Source of the DNA: Candidatus Nanopelagicales bacterium
Lineage (GTDB): Bacteria > Actinomycetota > Actinomycetes > S36-B12
NCBI GenBank assembly: GCA_030726915.1
Contig: JANRCR010000040.1
Location: 1 to 49,896, forward strand
DNA length: 49,896 nucleotides
Reading direction: 5' to 3'
The notes below the pieces were generated by a model. The model had not been told where the DNA came from, ran no database searches, and worked only from the letters and a program-made list of their open reading frames with translations. A program made the translations under genes and the position numbers. Of this stretch, positions 44,542-49,896 are shown in pieces; the stretch's first letter is position 1; every line of letters begins with the position of its first letter.

Positions 44542-45974
44542 GACGGTGTCACCGGGATCCCGCCGAGTCGCGCGGACTCCTCGGCTGCCTCAAGCATCGC
44601 CACCACACGACGTGACTGCTCACCGAGAACGCGAGGAGGGAGTCCGTAGGTGAGTGACAGCACGAGGTCGGCGTGAAAGGGGTAGTTCTCACGGGGTGAG
44701 GGCATGAGTGTCGTTACGTCACCGCGCGGGGTGTGCAGGCTGATGCGAGGTGGTGCATCAGCCGGTGCCAAAAGGTCCTCATCCATGGTGCCGATTGCGT
44801 TGCGCATGACGATGGATTCGCGCCGCCATTCACCTGTCAGCGCGCCATGGGTGCCAAGCACATACCAGCGAGGCTTGAGGGCTGCGGCAAGATCGGAGTA
44901 GATGAACGTCGCCTCGCGGCCACCATCGAAGATCAGGGTCATGCGGGCATGGTCGGCATTGGTGACGTCATGCCACACCCGCTTGTGGTTGATGGCCGAC
45001 ACGGCGACGACCTGGCCCGGAATCAAATCCAGCACCTGGTCGATCACGTGCGATCCCCAGTCGAAGAGCGCTCCGCCGGAGACGCTTGACTCGGAGTGCC
45101 AGTAGTTGCAGGGATGCGAATAGCCACCCACGAAGGCCTCGACATGGAAGACCTCGCCGATCTCTCCGGATGTCACCGTTTCTTTGATGAGGATGTAGTC
45201 AGGATCGAACCGTCGGTTTTGATAGACCGTCGCTGATAGGCCCAGGCGTGCCGCGCACGCCAGGATCTCGTCACACTGGTGGGAGGTCATGGCCATCGGC
45301 TTTTCCACGACGACATGGCATCCGGCCTCAAGAGCCAGCATCGCCCAGCGCGCGTGACTGTCGGGGGGTGTCGAGATGATGACGACCTGCACGTCCGGAT
45401 CAGCGAAGAGGTCCTCGGGCGTCAGATGAGCCTTGAGGCCGGGTGTGCCGTCCTGGGCGGCAGCCACCCGGACGGGGTTGGGATCGCATACGGCGGCAAG
45501 GGTGAGGCCGGGTGTGTTCGCGACAGCGCGAGCGTGCTCGGCACCGATGGCTCCAAAACCCAAGAGACCCACACCCCAGGTGGGGGCGGGGACCTGACGG
45601 GCACGGGCCACCACATCAAGGAATTCCCACCACATGGCGTTGTGCCAGGCGGGGGAGTCATCGCTGATCGCTACCCCGAGAGAGGTCTCATCAAGCCACG
45701 TGACCAGACCCCACTCGGTGAGACCCGTGGCGAAGGTGGCGGCGGCTCCGTGGGAATCGATGCCGGGGAGGGGTGTCGCCAGAATCTCGAACTCACCTCG
45801 TGGCCACCCAGGGATGCCCGGGCGCACTCGCACCGGATGCTCCTTCAGCACCGTGGCGGTATCCAGGCTCAGGTGGCGCAGGAGGTGGGCACCGCAGACG
45901 ATGCTGACGTCAGCGGGTCCATGCTCCGGCGGCCAAGAATCGGGGGTGGCATCGGATGTCCTCCCAGCGCTCAT
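44538..45974 (-). CDS. Gfo/Idh/MocA-family oxidoreductase with N-terminal extension
   Basis: About 478 residues from ATG 45974; ATG 45995 adds seven. The dehydrogenase proper begins near residue 134 (WGVGLLGFGAIGAEHARAV) with EKPMAM near 223 and the C-terminal SGGALFDWGSHVIDQ. The first 130 residues form an extra domain that I do not recognise, with VCGAHLLRHLSLDT and AWHNAMWWEFLD; such an extension is unusual in this family. It leads a three-gene operon with the short Gfo/Idh and the enoyl-CoA hydratase. Confidence 0.87.
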   Translation of the reverse strand: MSAGRTSDATPDSWPPEHGPADVSIVCGAHLLRHLSLDTATVLKEHPVRVRPGIPGWPRGEFEILATPLPGIDSHGAAATFATGLTEWGLVTWLDETSLGVAISDDSPAWHNAMWWEFLDVVARARQVPAPTWGVGLLGFGAIGAEHARAVANTPGLTLAAVCDPNPVRVAAAQDGTPGLKAHLTPEDLFADPDVQVVIISTPPDSHARWAMLALEAGCHVVVEKPMAMTSHQCDEILACAARLGLSATVYQNRRFDPDYILIKETVTSGEIGEVFHVEAFVGGYSHPCNYWHSESSVSGGALFDWGSHVIDQVLDLIPGQVVAVSAINHKRVWHDVTNADHARMTLIFDGGREATFIYSDLAAALKPRWYVLGTHGALTGEWRRESIVMRNAIGTMDEDLLAPADAPPRISLHTPRGDVTTLMPSPRENYPFHADLVLSLTYGLPPRVLGEQSRRVVAMLEAAEESARLGGIPVTPS

Positions 45975-46016
45975 GGCCGCAACCCTAGAGGACATCCCTG
46001 CTCACGCGACTTCGTC

Positions 46017-46035
46017 GGGGCCGGGCCGGGCCGGG
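46017..46035 (+). repeat. Tandem GGGCC repeat with G-quadruplex potential
   Basis: GGGG-CC-GGG-CC-GGG-CC-GGG gives four G-runs separated by 2-nt loops, followed by a run of seven G at 46044-46050. It lies between the divergent Gfo/Idh and small membrane protein genes, about 40 bp upstream of the latter. The fold and role are untested. Confidence 0.6.
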
Positions 46036-46077
46036 TCCTTGTCGGGGGGGCTAGCGGGTCGTAACCTCGCGGGTGTG

Positions 46078-46227
46078 ATGTTCTTGATGTTCGTCATCTG
46101 GGTCGTGGTCTTTATCGGCATTTTCCGGGGCTGGCGTTGGACACCCCTCCTGGTCGTGGCCAACTTGGGTTACACCCTGCTCGTCCTGCGCATCCACATG
46201 ACCGACCCGATCCCGCTGAACTTCTAG
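46078..46227 (+). CDS. Small two-helix membrane protein
   Basis: A 49-residue protein from ATG 46078 (GTG 46075 also possible), almost entirely two hydrophobic helices (FVIWVVVFIGIF and LLVVANLGYTLLVL) separated by RGWRW. Eight bp before the DsbB-like gene, so likely cotranscribed. I do not recognise it; its hydrophobic pattern and context make it a probable real gene. Confidence 0.6.
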   Translation: MFLMFVIWVVVFIGIFRGWRWTPLLVVANLGYTLLVLRIHMTDPIPLNF

Positions 46228-46235
46228 GGGCTGAT

Positions 46236-46976
46236 GTGACGACTTCGACTGTCCCTGGCACCGCGGGCCGATGGGCGATGGCGCCCGACCGCGCGGTATT
46301 CCTGTCTCGCGTGATCAACATCCTCGCGCTCTTCGGGCTTATTCTCGTGCTCGCGGGTTCGCTGCATTTGCAGTTTGGTGTGGGGGAGCAACCCTGTCCT
46401 TTGTGCATCGTGCAACGCTCCGGCATGATCGGGCTCGCCGTGGGCCCGATGATGAATCTGCTGTGGGGCATGAGCCCACGCAACTACGCCCTGAGCATCC
46501 TGGCGGCGGTTGTGGGGGCCGCGGGGTCCACGAGACAAATTCTCTTGCATATCGCCGACCCCAACGATCCTGGGTACGGTCCGGAAGTTTTTGGTTGGCA
46601 TCTCTACACGTGGGCTTTTGTCACCTTCCTGGTGGGCATCGTCGGATGCACGATGCTCATCCTGTGGCAGGCGCCCTTCCGCGCCGGTGATCGCGGCGTC
46701 TTGAAGGATCCGGGGTTGATGCGGCCGATCGTCACCGGCATGGTTATTTGGCTATCCATCATGGTGAGTTTGTGGGTGACTTTCGACCTGATTGCGGTGG
46801 GCGCCTCCGTGATTCCGGAGTGCGGACTAGGCCCATGTCCGGACGACCCCCCCGACACTGCAGGTGTGGCCGATCCCGGCGGATGGGTGGCGGTGATGTC
46901 CGTGGGACTCATTGCCGCCGTTATCGCGGCCGTGGTGGAGCGCCGTTGGCGCACCAAGGAGAAGGCGCAGGCTTAG
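46236..46976 (+). CDS. DsbB-like disulfide bond formation membrane protein
   Basis: A 246-residue, roughly five- or six-helix membrane protein. C54-P-L-C57 follows the first helix as in DsbB (CPLCIVQR), and a second pair, C196 and C201, sits in a late loop (ECGLGPC). DsbB reoxidises the exported thiol oxidase DsbA and passes electrons to quinone; actinobacteria usually use VKOR, so a DsbB-like protein is noteworthy. The late position of the second cysteine pair differs from E. coli DsbB. GTG 46236 is the start; ATG 46278 is an alternative. No DsbA partner is in the window. Confidence 0.8.
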   Translation: MTTSTVPGTAGRWAMAPDRAVFLSRVINILALFGLILVLAGSLHLQFGVGEQPCPLCIVQRSGMIGLAVGPMMNLLWGMSPRNYALSILAAVVGAAGSTRQILLHIADPNDPGYGPEVFGWHLYTWAFVTFLVGIVGCTMLILWQAPFRAGDRGVLKDPGLMRPIVTGMVIWLSIMVSLWVTFDLIAVGASVIPECGLGPCPDDPPDTAGVADPGGWVAVMSVGLIAAVIAAVVERRWRTKEKAQA

Positions 46977-47437
46977 GCCCCGCGCTGACTGTCGCCGTGG
47001 TCGCGCACGGGATCGATTCCCGCGATGTGCTGGCCAAGTCGCAGCAGCTGCTCATCGGTGAGGTCATCAATGTCTGCGCGGAATTCGCCGATGATGTGCT
47101 TGGCCACATCGCGCCGATGCTTTTCGATGTACGACGCTAGGTGATGGCTGGCATTGGACTTGCCCGTGCCATGGCCCAGCAGGATGATCCCGGCAGCGGG
47201 GGTGAGAGCGCTGGTAAGGAGTGACCAGTACGCGTCACTGTCGTCGAGGTAGGAGCCATCGACGTTGCCGTCGTGGTGGTAGACGTTGTGGAACCGCTTG
47301 CGCGGATCCTCCGCCGTCAACTTCTCGGGCGCGGAGTGATCAGGGGAGTCGATGGCAAAAATCCGGGTGCGGTGAAAGTCCACGGCGACAATCGCAATGC
47401 GGCCGCTGAGGTCAATCGCGTCGGTAATATTCTTCAT
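46973..47437 (-). CDS. eRF1 domain-3-like protein (bacterial release-factor-like family)
   Basis: A 154-residue protein. The C-terminal half (IILLGHGTGKSNASHHL, KHRRDVAKHIIGEF, LTDEQLLRLGQHIAG) resembles the L7Ae-like eRF1_3 domain found in the bacterial baeRF proteins that have been proposed to act on stalled ribosomes. The catalytic GGQ of true release factors is absent. It follows the HicA-like gene by 9 bp and overlaps the DsbB-like stop by 4 bp. The family assignment is tentative and rests on motif recall. Confidence 0.6.
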   Translation of the reverse strand: MKNITDAIDLSGRIAIVAVDFHRTRIFAIDSPDHSAPEKLTAEDPRKRFHNVYHHDGNVDGSYLDDSDAYWSLLTSALTPAAGIILLGHGTGKSNASHHLASYIEKHRRDVAKHIIGEFRADIDDLTDEQLLRLGQHIAGIDPVRDHGDSQRGA

Positions 47438-47446
47438 GGGTACTCC

Positions 47447-47749
47447 TCAGACCTCGGCGCCGGGCTTTTTGGGCTCGAAGCCGGCATTGTGCAACATGCG
47501 CCGCAAATCGACCACCATCTGCGTATCGATGTCCTTGTGGCGTGGGCGTTCGAAGATCTCCGTCTCAGGCCCCAGCGTGATTTTGTACTTGCCGTCGTGT
47601 CGCTCCTCCACATCGCCGACGTACTCGAGCAACGAGATGACGTCCGGCCAGCGAATGTTATGACTCGTCGGATGGCTGAAAATCGCCGTCAGCGTGTTGA
47701 GGTGATGGTTATTGAGGTGAACGGGCTCATCCCCGGTGCCGTGTGCCAT
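47447..47749 (-). CDS. HicA-like small protein (dsRBD-like fold)
   Basis: A 100-residue basic protein with LTAIFSHPTSHNIRWPDVISLL, KYKITLGPETEIF and RRMLHNAGF, resembling HicA mRNA-interferase folds with the expected alpha-beta-beta-beta-alpha layout. The catalytic His near the first helix (as in HicA) cannot be confirmed. No HicB antitoxin is adjacent; the neighbour is the eRF1-like protein, so it may belong to a translation-linked pair instead of a toxin-antitoxin system. Confidence 0.6.
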   Translation of the reverse strand: MAHGTGDEPVHLNNHHLNTLTAIFSHPTSHNIRWPDVISLLEYVGDVEERHDGKYKITLGPETEIFERPRHKDIDTQMVVDLRRMLHNAGFEPKKPGAEV

Positions 47750-47807
47750 GCACCTCAGCCTGCCAGACCGGACGTGGACCCCGGTGCGAGGGTCCTACCC
47801 TTGCCCC

Positions 47808-48557
47808 ATGTCGCGACGTCGCATTTTGGTCACCGGGGGTGCTCGAGGCATTGGCGCTGCCGTCAGCAGGAGGTTTGCCGCCGATGGTTGGCGTGTTGCG
47901 GTCCATTACGGGGGATCCCGAGAGGCTGCCGCGACACTCATGAGTGAACTCCCCGGTGGGGGGCACGTCGCCGTTAGGGCTGACCTCATGGATTCCTCGG
48001 CCCTCGGTCCGATGGTGGAGGAGGCGGTCGATGGGCTCGGTGGGGGCCTCGATGTGCTCGTCAACAACGCCGGAGTTTTCTTTGCCCACCCCATCGACGA
48101 CGTCAGTTGTGCCGATTGGGAGAGTGCTTGGCGCAGGACGATCGAGGTCAACCTGATCGCCCCGGCGCTGGTGACCTGGCACGCCGTTCGCCACATGGCG
48201 AGTGGATCTCGGATCATCAACGTGGGATCGCGGGGGGCCTTCCGTGGAGAGCCGGACAGTCCCGCATATGGAGCCAGCAAAGCGGGGATTTCCGCATTCG
48301 GGCAGTCGCTGGCCCGTGATCTTGGCCGGCGTGGGATCGCCGTCACGACGGTGGCCCCGGGCTTCGTGGACACCGATATGGCGTCGGAGGCGATGGAGGG
48401 CGAGGACGGCGTACGCCGCAGGGCAGAGAGTCCCTTCGATCGGATCGGCACCCCCGAGGAGGTTGCGGGAGCGATTGCCTACCTCGCCGGCCCGGATGCC
48501 GAGTGGGCCAGCGGGACGATCCTGGACCTCAACGGAGCGTCCTACCTGCGCATGTAG
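47808..48557 (+). CDS. Short-chain dehydrogenase/reductase (FabG-like)
   Basis: A 249-residue classical SDR. The cofactor motif is TGGARGIG (residues 9-16), NNAG follows at about 89-92, and the catalytic Ser-Tyr-Lys set is Ser in NVGSRG, then YGASKAG. The C-terminal LDLNGASYLRM is typical. Probably NADPH- or NADH-dependent oxidation or reduction of a small carbonyl compound. The ATG at 47808 is chosen over 47736 because it gives the canonical start. The 3' end overlaps the convergent hydrolase. Confidence 0.92.
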   Translation: MSRRRILVTGGARGIGAAVSRRFAADGWRVAVHYGGSREAAATLMSELPGGGHVAVRADLMDSSALGPMVEEAVDGLGGGLDVLVNNAGVFFAHPIDDVSCADWESAWRRTIEVNLIAPALVTWHAVRHMASGSRIINVGSRGAFRGEPDSPAYGASKAGISAFGQSLARDLGRRGIAVTTVAPGFVDTDMASEAMEGEDGVRRRAESPFDRIGTPEEVAGAIAYLAGPDAEWASGTILDLNGASYLRM

Positions 48558-49399
48558 TCGATCTGCGGGCTCACGCGACTCAAGAAGTCGAGGACGAGAC
48601 TGTTGAACGCCTCGGCGTGTTCGATCTGCGTCCAGTGCCCACATTGACCGAAGACGTGCAGTTGGGCCCGGGGGATCAGCCCGAGCAGGTTCAATGACGA
48701 CGACAGGGGAATGACCCGATCCTCGCGCCCGTGGACGATGAGGGTGGGAGCGGTGATGGCGGAGATGGCGGCATCCGCATGCGCCAGACGGTCCACCGAA
48801 TGTTGTCGCGGGGCCGGGAACATCTGGGAGAACGCTTCCTGGACCCCGGGTCGGATGCTGGCCTCGAAGCGCATGCGAGCGAGCTCATCAATCTGCGGGT
48901 TCGACGCGTAGGTGAAGATGTCGAGGAGGTCCCGCATGGCCTGCACGCTGGGTTGATAGCCCCAGACGGCCTCCAGGCCCTCGGTGATGTCGAAGTGGGT
49001 GCCAACGGGTCCGATGAGAACGAGTCGGCGGACGCGCTGGGGATCATGGATCGCGAGCCCCAGGGCCAGCGACCCACCGAAGGAGTTGCCCATGACGTGC
49101 ACTCGGTCAACACCGAGAACATCAAGAACTCCCCTGACGTGATTGAGCCACCGGCGGGGCGTATAGGGGCCCGCGGGAAGGTCTGAATAACCAAAACCCA
49201 CAATGTCAGGGGCCACCACACGGAAATGCTGAGCGAGGGCGGGGATGGTGAGCCGCCAGTTCGCCCAGGCGCTGACTCCAGGCCCCGAGCCATGCAGGAG
49301 CAGGACGGTGCCCCCTCCGGGATCCTCCACAGTGTCGTGCAGATTGGTGCGAATCCCGTCCACGTGAATGGTCTGGCCGACTTCAGGTGAGACCGTCAT
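48542..49399 (-). CDS. dmpD: Meta-cleavage-product hydrolase (XylF/DmpD-like)
   Basis: A 285-residue alpha/beta hydrolase that cleaves the C-C bond of meta-cleavage products. The triad is read as S106 (MGNSFGGS), D227 (HGREDRVI) and H255 (CGHWTQIEH). LHGSGPGVSAWANWR, ITEGLEAVWGYQPS and RFEASIRPGVQEAFS are strongly DmpD/XylF-like. It would turn 2-hydroxymuconic semialdehyde directly into 2-hydroxypenta-2,4-dienoate, the hydrolytic alternative to the tautomerase-decarboxylase branch of region 1, but it is about 42 kb away from that operon. Confidence 0.9.
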   Translation of the reverse strand: MTVSPEVGQTIHVDGIRTNLHDTVEDPGGGTVLLLHGSGPGVSAWANWRLTIPALAQHFRVVAPDIVGFGYSDLPAGPYTPRRWLNHVRGVLDVLGVDRVHVMGNSFGGSLALGLAIHDPQRVRRLVLIGPVGTHFDITEGLEAVWGYQPSVQAMRDLLDIFTYASNPQIDELARMRFEASIRPGVQEAFSQMFPAPRQHSVDRLAHADAAISAITAPTLIVHGREDRVIPLSSSLNLLGLIPRAQLHVFGQCGHWTQIEHAEAFNSLVLDFLSRVSPQIDYMRR

Positions 49400-49425
49400 G
49401 AGATTCCCATCCGCCGAACCGGATG

Positions 49426-49896
49426 TCAGCGGCTCGTCCGCACCGCGCCGGTAAGTTCACCCTCGGTGAAGTCACCCTCCACCACGCCGTCCTTGGCGTA
49501 ACGGAAGAGGACGACCGAGAAGATCCCCCGCATGGTCGACAGCACGAGGGCGCCGATCATCACGATGACCACGCCGATAACGATCAGTCCCACGCCCACC
49601 GAAACGAGGGCGGTTGTGCCGGAGAACGCCGCGACAAAACCAAGCACGACGAGCAGGATCCCGGGCAGTATCGACACCAGGGCCACGATGCCTCCGATGC
49701 GGACGCCACCAAAAATCTGCGTCCCCCACTTCTGCTTAAACAGTGCGAATGATGCCTTGACCGCCTTGATGGGCCCGAGGCCTTCGAGCATGATGAAGGG
49801 CAACACAAAGAACGTGATGAGTTGCCACATGGCAAGGACACCCGCAGCGGCCAGATTGCGCAGCGCATCTGCTGCGCCCCCCTGTCCGTTGCCTCG
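49426..49896 (-). CDS. DUF6159-like membrane protein (5' end cut by window edge)
   Basis: 157 residues are visible and the frame is open to the edge. Several membrane helices (for example WQLITFFVLPFIMLEGL and LVSILPGILLVVLGFVAAFS) surround GPIKAVKASFALFKQKWG, a pattern I associate with DUF6159-type proteins. The ATG at 49828-49830 is probably an internal Met. It lies 26 bp upstream of the hydrolase gene on the same strand. Function unknown. Confidence 0.6.
   Translation of the reverse strand, partial: RGNGQGGAADALRNLAAAGVLAMWQLITFFVLPFIMLEGLGPIKAVKASFALFKQKWGTQIFGGVRIGGIVALVSILPGILLVVLGFVAAFSGTTALVSVGVGLIVIGVVIVMIGALVLSTMRGIFSVVLFRYAKDGVVEGDFTEGELTGAVRTSR

Noticed and set aside
47447-47749. 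A HicAB toxin-antitoxin system.
   Set aside because: No HicB-like gene adjoins it, and the neighbour is an eRF1-like protein, so only a HicA-like fold is claimed.
1-49896. tRNA, rRNA, CRISPR arrays, insertion sequences and phage genes.
   Set aside because: No transposase, integrase, regularly spaced repeat or tRNA-like fold was recognised on reading. A tRNAscan or IS search was not possible.

Overview
The window is high-GC DNA (roughly 60-65% by eye) with densely packed genes, many GTG starts, ATGA/GTGA stop-start overlaps and no gap above about 190 bp. The gene content (SepH, DUF3000, DUF3093, DUF3159, DUF3710, DUF4193, DUF4235, DUF5998, a paired TrkA locus, dut, dxs, rnd, msrB) is the conserved chromosomal core of class Actinomycetes. 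From memory, the order from about 24.5 to 43 kb follows the Mycobacterium tuberculosis Rv2674-Rv2699 neighbourhood. I cannot name the genus. I see no tRNA, rRNA, insertion sequence, phage gene or CRISPR array.

Region 1 (1-15.7 kb) is an aromatic-catabolism island. A minus-strand operon (6.0 kb down to the left edge) encodes an unknown protein, an IclR regulator, the complete lower meta-cleavage route from 4-oxalocrotonate (hydratase, acylating acetaldehyde dehydrogenase, 4-hydroxy-2-oxovalerate aldolase, 4-oxalocrotonate decarboxylase, tautomerase), a Rieske ferredoxin and a beta-carbonic anhydrase cut by the window edge. Diverging from it, plus-strand genes encode two tandem catechol 2,3-dioxygenases, a histidine phosphatase and two proteins that together resemble a split PEP synthase. 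The last two look like the aryl-phosphate synthases PpsA/PpsB of anaerobic phenol degradation, CreH/CreI of p-cresol degradation and HpeH/HpeI of acetovanillone degradation. After three stacked hairpins come a phthalate-dioxygenase-type Rieske oxygenase, a small zinc-ribbon protein, a HAD hydrolase and an FprA-type ferredoxin reductase. Together these suggest an aerobic route that phosphorylates a phenol, oxidises or O-demethylates the aryl phosphate with a Rieske enzyme, dephosphorylates it to a catechol and cleaves the ring to acetyl-CoA and pyruvate. This is the strongest candidate for a new system here.

Region 2 (15.7-24.4 kb) holds a sucrase/ferredoxin-like protein, a ParC-like topoisomerase A subunit, pseudouridine-5'-phosphate glycosidase, a DUF5998 protein with an alkaline-phosphatase-superfamily enzyme, a SepH that seems to lack most of its N-terminal domain, an MFS transporter and a gamma-carbonic-anhydrase-like protein.

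Region 3 (24.5-43.6 kb) is the actinobacterial core: DUF4193, DUF4235, DUF3093, a hotdog thioesterase, dUTPase, DUF3710, an alpha/beta hydrolase, an OB-fold protein, DUF3159, two RCK proteins divergent from a KimA-like potassium/APC transporter, asparagine synthase, aconitase, DXP synthase, RNase D, DUF3000, MsrB, a DUF4916 protein and an enoyl-CoA hydratase. The heme genes often found between DUF3000 and msrB in relatives are absent.

Region 4 (43.6-49.9 kb) is more variable: two overlapping Gfo/Idh/MocA oxidoreductases, a small membrane protein, a DsbB-like protein, an eRF1-domain-like protein beside a HicA-like protein, an SDR, a meta-cleavage-product hydrolase close to XylF/DmpD (the hydrolytic branch missing from region 1) and a membrane protein cut by the right edge. 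All family names come from motif reading and memory; no database search was run.
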